Assembly: GCF_900119365.1 (NCBI RefSeq)
Contig: NZ_FPJO01000008.1
Location: 1-64,000 of the forward strand
DNA from: Streptomyces atratus
GTDB lineage: Bacteria; Actinomycetota; Actinomycetes; Streptomycetales; Streptomycetaceae
Direction of reading: 5' to 3'
Length of the DNA: 64,000 nucleotides
Shown: positions 36,527 to 45,674 of the stretch, one piece after another
Layout: each line of letters begins with the position of its first letter
How positions within the stretch are numbered: position 1 is the first letter of the stretch
The notes under the pieces: generated by a model
The model's database searches: none
What the model was told of the DNA's origin: nothing
The model's input: the letters and a program-made list of their open reading frames with translations, nothing else
Translations under genes and position numbers: made by a program

Positions 36527-37900
36527 ATGCCCATGGGTCACACGGCCACCGCTCAGGCCGGCTCCGGCGGCTTGACAGCGACCGAGCACCGCCTGGCCAA
36601 CGGCCTGCGCGTGGTGCTCTCCGAGGACCATCTGACCCCGGTCGCCGCGGTCTGCCTCTGGTACGACGTCGGTTCGCGCCACGAGGTCAAGGGGCGCACC
36701 GGTCTGGCTCACCTCTTCGAGCACCTGATGTTCCAGGGCTCCGGCCAGGTCAAGGGGAACGGCCACTTCGAGCTGGTGCAGGGGGCCGGCGGTTCGCTCA
36801 ACGGGACCACCAGCTTCGAGCGCACCAACTACTTCGAGACCATGCCCACGCACCAGCTGGAGCTGGCCCTGTGGCTCGAGGCCGACCGTATGGGCTCGCT
36901 GCTCGCCGCGCTCGACGAGGAGTCGATGGAGAACCAGCGCGACGTCGTCAAGAACGAGCGCCGCCAGCGCTACGACAACGTCCCCTACGGCACGGCGTTC
37001 GAGAAGCTGACGGCACTGGCCTACCCCGAGGGCCACCCGTACCATCACACCCCGATCGGCTCGATGACCGACCTGGACGCCGCGACCCTCGAGGACGCCC
37101 GCACCTTCTTCCGTACGTACTACGCGCCCAACAACGCGGTGCTCTCGGTCGTCGGCGACATCGACCCCGAGCAGACCCTCGCCTGGATCGACAAGTACTT
37201 CGGCTCCATCCCCTCCCACGACGGCAAGCAGCCGCCGCGCGACGGCTCGCTCCCCGAGATCATCGGCGAGCAGCTGCGCGAGGAGGTGCACGAGGAGGTC
37301 CCGGCGCGGGCGCTGATGGCCGCCTACCGGCTGCCGCACGACGGCACCCGCGAGTGCGACGCGGCGGACCTCGCACTGACCGTGCTCGGCGGCGGCGAGT
37401 CGTCGCGGCTGCACAACCGCCTGGTCCGCCGTGACCGTACGGCCGTGGCGGCCGGGTTCGGGCTGCTGCGGCTGGCCGGTGCGCCCTCGCTGGGCTGGCT
37501 GGACGTCAAGACGTCCGGCGGCGTCGAGGTGCCGCAGATCGAGGCCGCGGTCGACGAGGAGCTCGCCCGGTTCGCCGCCGAGGGCCCCACGCCCGAGGAA
37601 ATGGAGCGCGCGCAGGCCCAGTTGGAGCGTGAATGGCTGGACCGGCTCGGTACGGTCGCCGGCCGCGCCGACGAACTGTGCCGGTTCGCCGTGCTGTTCG
37701 GCGACCCGCAGCTCGCCCTGACCGCTGTGCAGCGGGTGCTCGACGTCACCGCGGAGGAGGTCCAGGAGGTCGCCAAGGCCCAGCTGCGCCCCGACAACCG
37801 GGCGGTGCTGGTCTACGAGCCGGTCGAATCGGCCGAGCCCGCGGACACCGACGAGACCGACGCCGACGACACCGACGCGCACGAAGGAGCGGGCAAGTGA
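36527..37900 (+). CDS. M16-family zinc metallopeptidase, catalytic subunit
   Basis: 457-aa M16B (processing-peptidase-like) protease. The inverted zinc motif HxxEH is seen in LAHLFEHLMF near residues 61-70, with the downstream Glu in the ENQRDVVKNE region. The two repeated alpha/beta domains expected of the family are present and the length is normal. It overlaps a second M16 gene by four bases (GTGA), and the two should form a heterodimer. The C-terminus is acidic and repetitive (TDETDADDTDAHEG). Two ATGs (36527, 36533) are possible starts. Its physiological substrate is unknown. Confidence 0.92.
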   Translation: MPMGHTATAQAGSGGLTATEHRLANGLRVVLSEDHLTPVAAVCLWYDVGSRHEVKGRTGLAHLFEHLMFQGSGQVKGNGHFELVQGAGGSLNGTTSFERTNYFETMPTHQLELALWLEADRMGSLLAALDEESMENQRDVVKNERRQRYDNVPYGTAFEKLTALAYPEGHPYHHTPIGSMTDLDAATLEDARTFFRTYYAPNNAVLSVVGDIDPEQTLAWIDKYFGSIPSHDGKQPPRDGSLPEIIGEQLREEVHEEVPARALMAAYRLPHDGTRECDAADLALTVLGGGESSRLHNRLVRRDRTAVAAGFGLLRLAGAPSLGWLDVKTSGGVEVPQIEAAVDEELARFAAEGPTPEEMERAQAQLEREWLDRLGTVAGRADELCRFAVLFGDPQLALTAVQRVLDVTAEEVQEVAKAQLRPDNRAVLVYEPVESAEPADTDETDADDTDAHEGAGK

Positions 37901-39309
37901 CCGACGCTGCCGCGACTGGAGTTTCGATGCAGTACCACCCGCAGCCGGCCCCCGGCGTCGCCCGGCCCTGGGCCTTCCCCGCGCCGGAGCGTGGCGCCCT
38001 GCCCAACGGCCTCACGGTGCTGCGCTGCCACCGTCCCGGCCAGCAGGTCGTGGCGGTCGAGATCTTCCTCGACGCCCCGCTGGACGCCGAGCCCGAGGGC
38101 CTCGACGGCGTGGCCACGATCATGTCGCGGGCGTTGTCCGAGGGCACCGACAAGCACACCGCCGAGGAGTTCGCCGCCGAGCTGGAGCGCTGCGGCGCCA
38201 CTCTCGACGCGCACGCCGACCACCCCGGCGTCCGGGTCTCCCTGGAGGTCCCGGCCTCCCGGCTGGCCAAGGCGCTCGCGCTGGTCGCCGAGGCGTTGCG
38301 GGCGCCGGCCTTCGTCGACAGCGAGATCGAGCGGCTGGTGCGCAACCGGCTCGACGAGATCCCGCACGAGCAGGCCAACCCGGCCCGCCGCGCCGCCAAG
38401 CAGCTCTCCAAGGAGCTCTTCCCGGCCACGGCGCGGATGTCGCGTCCGCGCCAGGGCACCGAGGAGACGGTGGAGCGGATCGACGCGGCGGCCGTGCGCG
38501 CCTTCTTCGACGCCCACGTCCGGCCGTCCGCGGCGACCGCCGTGGTCGTCGGCGACCTCACCGGGATCGACCTGGACGCCCTGCTCGCCGACACCCTCGG
38601 CGACTGGTCGGGAGAGCCCGCCGAGCCCCGTCCCGCCCCGCCGATCACCGCCGACGACACCGGCCGGGTGGTGATCGTCGACCGCCCGGGCGCGGTGCAG
38701 ACGCAGCTGCTGATCGGCCGGATCGGCGCCGACCGGCACGACAGCGTGTGGCCGGCCCAGGTGCTCGGCACGTACTGCCTGGGCGGCACGCTCACCTCCC
38801 GCCTCGACCGGGTGCTGCGCGAGGAGAAGGGTTACACCTACGGCGTACGGGCCTTCGCCCAGGTGCTGCGGTCGTCGGCCCCGGACGCCGCCTCGGGCGC
38901 GACCGGCGCCGCGATGCTGGCCATCAGCGGATCGGTCGACACGGAGTCCACCGAGCCCGCGCTCAAGGACCTGTGGACGGTCCTTCGGACGCTGGCGGCC
39001 GAGGGCCTGACAGACGAGGAGCGCGAGACGGCGGTGCAGAACCTCGTGGGGGTCGCGCCGCTGAAGTTCGAGATGGCGGCCTCCGTCGCGGGCACCCTCG
39101 CCGACCAGGTCGAGCAGCACCTCCCCGACGACTACCAGGCGCACCTGTACGCCCGGCTCGCGGAGACCGGCACGGTCGAGGCGACCGCGGCGGTTGTCAA
39201 CGCCTTCCCGGGTGACCGGCTGGTCACGATCCTCGTCGGCGACGCGGCACGGATCGAGGAGCCCGTCCGGGCTCTGGGCATCGGAGAAGTGTCGGTGGTC
39301 ACCGGCTGA
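37897..39309 (+). CDS. M16-family partner subunit without zinc motif
   Basis: 470-aa M16 protein. The place of HxxEH is taken by GLDGVATIMSRALSEGT, so it lacks the zinc ligands; the C-terminal arginine/tyrosine region (REEKGYTYGVRAF) is kept. In two-subunit M16B enzymes one chain supplies zinc and the other this R/Y substrate-binding element, which fits the tandem arrangement here. The GTG at 37897 overlaps the previous stop codon. Confidence 0.9.
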   Translation: MTDAAATGVSMQYHPQPAPGVARPWAFPAPERGALPNGLTVLRCHRPGQQVVAVEIFLDAPLDAEPEGLDGVATIMSRALSEGTDKHTAEEFAAELERCGATLDAHADHPGVRVSLEVPASRLAKALALVAEALRAPAFVDSEIERLVRNRLDEIPHEQANPARRAAKQLSKELFPATARMSRPRQGTEETVERIDAAAVRAFFDAHVRPSAATAVVVGDLTGIDLDALLADTLGDWSGEPAEPRPAPPITADDTGRVVIVDRPGAVQTQLLIGRIGADRHDSVWPAQVLGTYCLGGTLTSRLDRVLREEKGYTYGVRAFAQVLRSSAPDAASGATGAAMLAISGSVDTESTEPALKDLWTVLRTLAAEGLTDEERETAVQNLVGVAPLKFEMAASVAGTLADQVEQHLPDDYQAHLYARLAETGTVEATAAVVNAFPGDRLVTILVGDAARIEEPVRALGIGEVSVVTG

Positions 39310-39376
39310 CGACCGGCACCGTCCGACGGGCACCGGCCGATCGGAGCGATCCGGCATATCGCCCTATATCTGGGCA

Positions 39377-39424
39377 AAGGGAAGATCCTTGCGGGCAAAA
39401 TCTCGCCGGGGTCTTCCCTTTTGT
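39377..39424 (+). terminator. Intrinsic terminator after the M16 pair
   Basis: A stem of AAGGGAAGA (39377-39385) with TCTTCCCTT (39412-39420), with an inner G/C-rich loop and followed by TTGT. It lies about 70 bp after the second M16 stop and ahead of the riboswitch-controlled gene. Confidence 0.65.
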
Positions 39425-39565
39425 CCGTTCTGATGCGGAGGTTGCCTGTCTGGCCTGTGGGATGCGCTACAAAACGGCCTGTCCGTTTGGTGAATGAAAG
39501 TGACCCCGCTTAGCGTCGGCTCGGCTGTCCGTCACTCGTATGCCGCATCCGCGACGTACCGGACA

Positions 39566-39713
39566 GTCATCGCCGAGTCCCCGTCAGGCGCGAGCCCGGG
39601 GAGCCGGGGACCCATGCAGTCCCTGGGGTGAATCGGATGCCTGAGCCCGGATGGGGCCGGGGCGTCCGTAGGAGACCTTCCTGCTCCGAACCCGTCAGCT
39701 AACCCGGTAGGCG
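39566..39713 (+). promoter_or_regulatory. c-di-AMP riboswitch (ydaO-yuaA class)
   Basis: The 5' leader of the M23 peptidase carries the conserved blocks of the ydaO-yuaA RNA in the right order: CCGAGTCCCCGTCAGG, then GGGAGCCGGGGACCCA, TGGGGTGAATCGG, and near the 3' end GTAGGAGACCTTCC, TGCTCCGAACCCGTCAGC and TAACCCGGTAGGCG. Known members bind cyclic di-AMP and turn off downstream genes; in actinobacteria they commonly precede cell-wall hydrolases. Its 3' end is about 28 bases before the ATG, with the ribosome site AAGGAAAGGA just after it. The 256 bp before it (39310-39565) hold a terminator and presumably the promoter. Confidence 0.93.
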
Positions 39714-39740
39714 AGAAGGAAGGAAAGGATCAGCCACTTC

Positions 39741-40556
39741 ATGGCGTTCACCCGTGCCACCGGGAAGCACCGTGCCCCGAGCCGACTGACGCGCACGCGC
39801 GCGAAGGCGGTCGGCGTCGCGGCTCTGGCCACCACCGGCGTCATCGGCGGCCTGGCCGCTCCCGCCCTCGCCGCGGACTCCGGGACCCCCTCCGTGAGCG
39901 ACACCGGCCTCGGCCAGGTCATCGCCATCGACAAGACCCTCGCCGACCGGATCGACGCCCAGGCCGACGCGCAGCAGCACCAGGCCGACGCGGCGGCGAA
40001 GGCGAAGGCGGAGGCCCAGCGGAAGGCCGAGGCCGAGAAGAAGGCCGAAGCGAAGGCCAAGGCCAAGGCCAAGGCGGACGCGAAGCGTGCCGCAGAGGCC
40101 CGCGCCGAGAAGGCACGCGCTGCCCGGTCCGCCGAGCGCACCCGGCTGAGCGCCTTCCAGCTCCCGGTCGCCGGTTCGTACGTCACCACCGGTTACAAGT
40201 CCAGCGGATCGCTCTGGTCCTCCGGCAGCCACTCCGGCATCGACTTCCACGCCGCGTCCGGCAGCTCCGTCGTCGCCGTCGGCGCCGGTACGGTCGTCGA
40301 GGCCGGCTGGGGCGGCGCGTACGGCAACAACATCGTGCTCCGGATGACGGACGGCACATACACGCAGTACGGCCACCTCTCCTCGATCGGAGTCTCCGTC
40401 GGCCAGAGCGTCGGCGTGGGCCAGCAGATCGGCCTCTCCGGCTCGACCGGCAACTCCACCGGGCCGCACCTCCACTTCGAGGCCCGGACGACACCGTCGT
40501 ACGGCTCCGACATGGACCCGGTCGCGTATCTGCGCGCCCACGGCGTCAACGTCTGA
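39741..40556 (+). CDS. Secreted M23-family (lysostaphin-type) peptidoglycan endopeptidase
   Basis: 271-aa secreted hydrolase. An N-terminal signal peptide with Arg/Lys-rich start and hydrophobic stretch ends in LAAPALAADS. A coiled-coil-like Ala/Lys/Glu segment (about 70-130) follows, then an M23 domain with the zinc ligands in SHSGIDFHA and GPHLHFEA. It would cut peptide cross-links of peptidoglycan outside the cell during growth or germination. A c-di-AMP riboswitch lies in its leader, linking expression to this second messenger. Confidence 0.94.
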   Translation: MAFTRATGKHRAPSRLTRTRAKAVGVAALATTGVIGGLAAPALAADSGTPSVSDTGLGQVIAIDKTLADRIDAQADAQQHQADAAAKAKAEAQRKAEAEKKAEAKAKAKAKADAKRAAEARAEKARAARSAERTRLSAFQLPVAGSYVTTGYKSSGSLWSSGSHSGIDFHAASGSSVVAVGAGTVVEAGWGGAYGNNIVLRMTDGTYTQYGHLSSIGVSVGQSVGVGQQIGLSGSTGNSTGPHLHFEARTTPSYGSDMDPVAYLRAHGVNV

Positions 40557-40579
40557 CCGACGCGCCGTCGCAGCACCCC

Positions 40580-40614
40580 GCCGAAGGCCCCGGCAGCATG
40601 CCGGGGCCTTCGGC
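40580..40614 (+). terminator. Intrinsic terminator after the M23 gene
   Basis: A perfect 16-bp stem, GCCGAAGGCCCCGGCA (40580-40595) with its complement at 40599-40614, around a three-base loop, 24 bp after the peptidase stop. There is no U-tract, as is common in high-G+C actinomycetes. Confidence 0.85.
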
Positions 40615-40781
40615 ATGCCCGCCGCACGGCCATGGACGACGACCGTCCGCCGAACCGCCCCGTGGCCAAAAGATATTCATGAATTTCCGCCCGGCATCGG
40701 AAATGCGGCCGCATTGCAATAGAGTCACGGAACAGGCATCGGCCGGCCGCGTTTCGCGGGGATTGAGGCGGAGGTTCGGAC

Positions 40782-41495
40782 ATGCGCATTCCAGCGCATT
40801 CGGTATGCACGGCAATCCGCGACGACATCGTCTCCGGTGTCTTCGAACGCGGCAGCCGTCTCACGGAGGAGTTGCTGGCACGTCGTTACGGGGTCTCCCG
40901 TGTCCCGGTGCGGGAGGCGCTGCGCACCCTGGAGTCCGAGGGCTTCGTGGTCACCCGCCGGCATGCGGGCGCCTGCGTCGCCGAGCCCACCGAGCTGGAG
41001 GCGGCCGACCTCCTGGAGGTCCGGACGCTGCTGGAGCCGCTGGGTGCCGCACGCGCCGCGCAACGCCGCACCGAGGCGCACCTCAAGGTGCTTCGCGGCC
41101 TCGTGCGGCTCGGCCAGGACCGGGCCAGGCGGGGCGAGGGCGAGGACCTGCGCTCACTGGGCGGCTGGTTCCACGAGACGCTGGCGCAGGCCTCCGGCAG
41201 CCCCGGCCTGATCGCGCTGCTCACCCAGCTGCGGCACAAGACCGCCTGGATGTACGCGGTCGACCAGCCGGCCCGCCCGGTGGATTCCTGGGCCGAGCAC
41301 GGGGCCATCGTGGACGCGGTGGCACGCGGCGACGCGGAGCGGGCCAGGGCGCTGGCCGCCCATCACGCGGAGCGGGCCGCGGCCGCGCACCGGCTGCGCC
41401 GCACCGACCGGCAGGCCCGGCCGCCCGCCGCTGCCCGTGCCGGACGGGTGAGGACCTCGCAACACCCCGTAAACACCGCGGGCGTCCGGAATTAA
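40782..41495 (+). CDS. GntR-family regulator, FCD type
   Basis: 237-aa transcription factor. A winged helix-turn-helix occupies residues 5-70 (TEELLARRYGVSRVPVREAL), and a helical FCD effector domain lies at about 80-210. GGAGG eight bases upstream supports the ATG. Effector and targets are not evident; the nearest genes are the M23 peptidase and, convergently, HPr. The last 25 residues are Arg/Ala-rich and probably disordered. Confidence 0.9.
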   Translation: MRIPAHSVCTAIRDDIVSGVFERGSRLTEELLARRYGVSRVPVREALRTLESEGFVVTRRHAGACVAEPTELEAADLLEVRTLLEPLGAARAAQRRTEAHLKVLRGLVRLGQDRARRGEGEDLRSLGGWFHETLAQASGSPGLIALLTQLRHKTAWMYAVDQPARPVDSWAEHGAIVDAVARGDAERARALAAHHAERAAAAHRLRRTDRQARPPAAARAGRVRTSQHPVNTAGVRN

Positions 41496-41621
41496 CAATT
41501 GCGCCGTATACAAGCCGCATACAAAGAGATGCGATTTCGCGAGACCCTATTCCGCCCCGCCCTGGATCGGCATGCCGTAATTCCACATGCTCTCCGGGAG
41601 GTCCGTTCCGGGAAAAGAAAA

Positions 41622-41652
41622 AGCCGCGGCTCCGGTTCAGGGTGCCGCGGCT
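41622..41652 (-). terminator. Intrinsic terminator of the HPr gene
   Basis: Stem AGCCGCGGC (41622-41630) with GCCGCGGCT (41644-41652). Read on the minus strand it is followed by TTTTTCTTTTCCC, a proper U-rich tail. It lies 17 bp after the HPr stop codon. Confidence 0.85.
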
Positions 41653-41669
41653 CTCTCGGGAAAAATGAT

Positions 41670-41951
41670 TCAGACGGTCTCCGGGAGCTCCTCGAGCCCC
41701 TCGGCGACCAGCTTCGCCAGACGGTCCAGGGCGGCTTCGGAGTCGTCGGCCTCGGAGGCGAGCACGATCTCCTCGCCACCCTGGGCACCGAGGCCGAGGA
41801 CCGCGAGCATGGAGGCGGCGTTCACCGGGTTGCCGTCGGCCTTGGAGATCGTCACGGGGACGCCGGAGGCCGTGGCGGCACGGACGAAGATGGAAGCGGG
41901 GCGGGCGTGCAGGCCCTCGACCCAACCGACGTTGACGCGGCGCTCAGCCAT
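41670..41951 (-). CDS. ptsH: HPr phosphocarrier protein
   Basis: 93-aa HPr of the PEP:sugar phosphotransferase system, which takes phosphate from enzyme I on a histidine and passes it to sugar-specific EIIA proteins. The active site EGLHARPAS places the phosphorylated His at residue 15. The usual regulatory-site region is NAASMLAVLGLGAQ. The length is normal. The ATG at 41951 starts MAERRVNV; an in-frame extension upstream has no support. It ends in an intrinsic terminator and diverges from a GNAT/acyl-CoA synthetase fusion gene. Confidence 0.95.
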   Translation of the reverse strand: MAERRVNVGWVEGLHARPASIFVRAATASGVPVTISKADGNPVNAASMLAVLGLGAQGGEEIVLASEADDSEAALDRLAKLVAEGLEELPETV

Positions 41952-42123
41952 GGTTCTGCCCTTCACGAATCAAAGGTTGTCTAGACCAGTCTCTCACGCG
42001 GTGCGCAGTGCTCCGGCCGACCCCGGGAACGCCCGCGATGCCCGGGGTGCCGCCGATCGGCCCTCTCAGACTGCCCCGGCCCCGAGACGTACGCGACCGC
42101 TGGCCGAGCCGTAGTCTTTGCCC

Positions 42124-44991
42124 ATGCAGCCCGCGCCGGAGCAGAGTCCGCATCACGCTTATCCCGACCACTGGGAAGCGGACGTGGTGCTCCGCGACGG
42201 AGGCACCGCGCGCATCAGGCCCATCACCACGGACGACGCGGAGCGGCTGGTCAGCTTCTACGAGCAGGTCTCCGACGAGTCGAAGTACTACCGGTTCTTC
42301 GCCCCGTACCCCCGGCTGTCCGACCGGGACGTGCACCGCTTCACCCATCACGACTACGTCGACCGGGTGGGACTCGCGGTCACGATCGGCGGCGAGTTCA
42401 TCGCGACCGTCCGCTACGACCGGATCGACGAGCGCGGCAGGCCCGCCTCCGCACCCGCCGACGAGGCCGAGGTCGCCTTCCTCGTCCAGGATGCGCACCA
42501 GGGCCGCGGCGTGGCCTCGGCGCTGCTCGAACACATCGCGGCCGTCGCCCGCGAGCGCGGGATCCGCCGCTTCGCCGCCGAGGTGCTGCCCGCCAACACC
42601 AAGATGATCAAGGTGTTCCGGGACGCCGGTTACACCCAGCAGCGCAGCTTCGAGGACGGCTCCGTACACCTCACCCTGGACCTCGAACCGACCGCCGAGT
42701 CCCTCGCCGTCCAGCGCGGCCGTGAGCAGCGGGCGGAGGCGCGGTCCGTGCAACGCCTGCTGGCCCCCGGCTCCGTCGCCGTCATCGGGGTCGGCCGGAC
42801 CCCCGGCGGCGTCGGCCGCACGGTCCTGCACAACCTCCTCGGCGCCGGCTTCACCGGCCGTACGTACGCCGTGAACCGCGCCTTTGCCGCCGGCCTGGCC
42901 ACAGTCGACGGCGTCCCCGCCCACCGCTCGATCGGCGAGATCGGCGAGCCGGTCGATCTCGCGGTCGTCGCCGTTCCCGCCGACCGGGTTCCGGAGGCCG
43001 TCGCGGACTGCGGCGAACACGGCGTCCAGGGCCTGGTCGTCCTCTCCGCCGGATACGCCGAATGGGGCGCCGAGGGCCGGGAGCGGCAGCGCGAACTGGT
43101 CCGGCAGGCCCGCTCGTACGGAATGCGGATCATCGGCCCGAACGCCTTCGGCCTGATCAACAACGCGGAAACGGTTCGGCTGAACGCCTCGCTCGCCCCC
43201 GAGCCGCCCGCCCCCGGCCGCATCGGCCTCTTCACCCAGTCCGGCGCGATCGGCATCGCGCTGCTCTCGGGGCTCTACCGGCGCGGCGCGGGCCTGTCCA
43301 CCTTCATCTCCGCGGGCAACCGCGCCGACATCTCCGGCAACGACTTCCTCCAGTACTGGTACGAGGACCCCGACACCGACGTCGCCCTGCTGTACCTCGA
43401 ATCGCTCGGCAACCCCCGCAAGTTCACCCGCCTCGCGCGGCGCACCGCGGCGGTCAAGCCGGTCGTCGTGGTGAAGGGCGCCCGGCACAGCGGCTCCACC
43501 CCGCCCGGCCACGCGGTGCCGATCAGCCGGATCCCGGACGCGACGGTCTCGGCGCTCATGCGGCAGGCGGGCGTGATCCGGGTCGACACGGTGACGGAGA
43601 TGGTCGACGCGGGCCTCCTCCTCGCCGACCAGCCGCTGCCGGCCGGCCCCCGGGTCGCGATCCTCGGCAACTCCGAATCGCTCGGCCTCCTCACGTACGA
43701 CGCCTGCCTCGCCGAGGGGCTGCGCCCGCGCCCTCCCCTCGACCTCACCACCGCCGCCACCCCGCGGGACTTCATGAACGCCCTGGCCGAGGCCCTCGCC
43801 GACGACGGCTGCGACTCGGTGGTCGTGACGGCCATCCCGTGGGTCGGCGAGGACGGCGAGGCGGAGGCGGGCGACGGCGAGGTGCTCGCGGCCGCGCTGC
43901 ACACGGCCGCCGCCGCGGGGCCGGCCAAGCCGGTCGCCGTCGTCCATGTCGAGATCGGCGGGCTGGCGGAGGCCCTCGCCGCGGCCACCAGCACGGTCGC
44001 GCAGCCGCGCCCGGCACCCCCGCCCGCCCCGGCCGCGCGTACCGGAACCACCACCCCGCCCGACCCCGGCCCGGCACCCGCAGCCCCCCTCACCAGTGCC
44101 CCCGGGACCCGCATCGGCCGGATCCCCGCCTACCCCGCCGCCGAACGGGCGGTGCGCGCCCTGGCCGAAACGGTGCGGTACGCCCAGTGGCGACGCCAGG
44201 CCGCCGTGCCCGGCAAGGTGCCCGAGTTCCTCGACGACACCATCGACGAATCGGGCGCCGCCGAGCTCATCGACACCCTCCTCGGCCCCGACCCCGACCC
44301 GCGGGGCCGGCCGCTCGCCCACGAGGAGGCACGCGAACTCCTCGGCCGCTACGGCATCACCGTACGGCCGACGCTCCCGGCACCCGACCCGGATGCCGCA
44401 GTTGCCGCGGCCGCCCGGCTCGGCTATCCCGTGGCGCTCAAGACCACTGCGCCGCATCTGCGCCACCGGGCCGATCTCGGCGGTGTCCGGCTCGACCTCG
44501 CCAACGAGACCGCGCTGCGCCGGGCGTACGGCGAACTGACCGACCTGCTCGGCAAGCCGGCCGAACTCCGGCCCGTCGTCCAGGCCATGGCCCCGCGCGG
44601 CGTCGACACCGTCGTACGGGCCACGATCGACCCGGCGGCCGGTGCCGTCCTGTCCTTCGGGCTCGCGGGCGCACCCTCCGAACTCCTCGGCGACACCGCC
44701 CACCGCCTCGTCCCGGCCACCGACCGCGACGCCGCCGAGCTGATCCGGTCCATCCGGGCGGCCCCGGTGCTGTTCGGCTGGCGCGGCGCGGCGCCCGTGG
44801 ACACCGCTTCCCTCGAAGAGCTGCTGCTGCGGGTCTCCCGGCTGGTCGACGACCACCCCGAGGTGGTCTCCATCGCCCTGGAACCAGTGGTGGTCGCCAC
44901 CCAGGGGCTGACCGTGCTCGGCGCGACCGTCCGCCTCTCGCCGCCCCCGCCCCGCACCGATCTCGGCCCCCGCCGCCTGCCCAACTACTGA
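42124..44991 (+). CDS. GNAT acetyltransferase fused to an ADP-forming acyl-CoA synthetase-like protein
   Basis: 955-aa fusion. Residues about 15-185 are a GNAT domain (QGRGVASALLEH, PANTKMIKVFRDAGY). Residues about 210-650 resemble the CoA-binding and succinyl-CoA-ligase-like domains of ADP-forming acetyl-CoA synthetases (GSVAVIGVGRTPGGVGR, TQSGAIGIALL). After a Pro/Ala-rich linker (about 620-670) an ATP-grasp domain fills the C-terminus. Proteins of this layout act as protein lysine acetyltransferases (Pat type) that modify and silence acyl-CoA synthetases. The central 'catalytic' His position was not checked residue by residue. The ATG at 42124 is preferred over the TTG at 42118. Confidence 0.88.
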   Translation: MQPAPEQSPHHAYPDHWEADVVLRDGGTARIRPITTDDAERLVSFYEQVSDESKYYRFFAPYPRLSDRDVHRFTHHDYVDRVGLAVTIGGEFIATVRYDRIDERGRPASAPADEAEVAFLVQDAHQGRGVASALLEHIAAVARERGIRRFAAEVLPANTKMIKVFRDAGYTQQRSFEDGSVHLTLDLEPTAESLAVQRGREQRAEARSVQRLLAPGSVAVIGVGRTPGGVGRTVLHNLLGAGFTGRTYAVNRAFAAGLATVDGVPAHRSIGEIGEPVDLAVVAVPADRVPEAVADCGEHGVQGLVVLSAGYAEWGAEGRERQRELVRQARSYGMRIIGPNAFGLINNAETVRLNASLAPEPPAPGRIGLFTQSGAIGIALLSGLYRRGAGLSTFISAGNRADISGNDFLQYWYEDPDTDVALLYLESLGNPRKFTRLARRTAAVKPVVVVKGARHSGSTPPGHAVPISRIPDATVSALMRQAGVIRVDTVTEMVDAGLLLADQPLPAGPRVAILGNSESLGLLTYDACLAEGLRPRPPLDLTTAATPRDFMNALAEALADDGCDSVVVTAIPWVGEDGEAEAGDGEVLAAALHTAAAAGPAKPVAVVHVEIGGLAEALAAATSTVAQPRPAPPPAPAARTGTTTPPDPGPAPAAPLTSAPGTRIGRIPAYPAAERAVRALAETVRYAQWRRQAAVPGKVPEFLDDTIDESGAAELIDTLLGPDPDPRGRPLAHEEARELLGRYGITVRPTLPAPDPDAAVAAAARLGYPVALKTTAPHLRHRADLGGVRLDLANETALRRAYGELTDLLGKPAELRPVVQAMAPRGVDTVVRATIDPAAGAVLSFGLAGAPSELLGDTAHRLVPATDRDAAELIRSIRAAPVLFGWRGAAPVDTASLEELLLRVSRLVDDHPEVVSIALEPVVVATQGLTVLGATVRLSPPPPRTDLGPRRLPNY

Positions 44992-45077
44992 CCCGGGCGC
45001 CGTCACGTCCGAAGGGCCCGGTCCGCCCTGCCGCACAACGTCCCCGGCAGTCATCCGGCCCCCGTAGGATGGTCCTC

Positions 45078-45674
45078 ATGGCAAAGACCGGTACGACGAC
45101 CCAGGGGCTGCGCGCGGCGATCGAGCGCAGTGGCTACTACCCGGCCCTCGTGGCCGAGGCGGTGGAGGCCGCCGTGGGCGGTGAGCCGGTCGCTTCGTAC
45201 CTGGTGCACCAGGAGACCACGTTCGACTCCAACGAGGTGCGCCGCCATGTCACGGTCCTGGTCCTGACGGACAACCGTTTCATCGTCAGCCACACCGACG
45301 AGCAGAACGCCGACACCAGCTCCCCGTCCCCGTACGCCACCACGTCCACGGAGTCGGTCAAGCTCGACCGGATCTCCTCGGTCGTGGTCAGCCGGGTCGT
45401 GGCCAACCCGGAGAAGTACGTGCCGGGCACGCTGCCCCGCGAGGTCGTCCTCACCATCGGCTGGGGCGCGGTCTCCCGGATCGACCTGGAGCCGGCCGCC
45501 TGCGGCGACCCCAACTGCGAGGCCGACCACGGCTACACCGGCAATTCCACCGCCGACGACCTGAGCCTGCGGGTCAGTGAGGCCGGCGACGGCCCGGACA
45601 CCGTGCGTCAGACCCTCGCCTTCGCCCAGTCGCTCTCCGAGGCCACGGCGGCGACCCCGGCGACCGGCCACTGA
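45078..45674 (+). CDS. Conserved actinobacterial protein (DUF5998-like), function unknown
   Basis: 198-aa soluble protein. It contains CGDPNCEADHGYTG, a Cys-x4-Cys stretch with nearby acidic/His residues that could bind metal, and a repeat-free alpha/beta-like body. The ATG is preceded by TAGGATGG. Its stop overlaps the following phosphodiesterase-like ATG by one base (TGATG), so the two are translated together. No function can be assigned from the sequence. Confidence 0.82.
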   Translation: MAKTGTTTQGLRAAIERSGYYPALVAEAVEAAVGGEPVASYLVHQETTFDSNEVRRHVTVLVLTDNRFIVSHTDEQNADTSSPSPYATTSTESVKLDRISSVVVSRVVANPEKYVPGTLPREVVLTIGWGAVSRIDLEPAACGDPNCEADHGYTGNSTADDLSLRVSEAGDGPDTVRQTLAFAQSLSEATAATPATGH

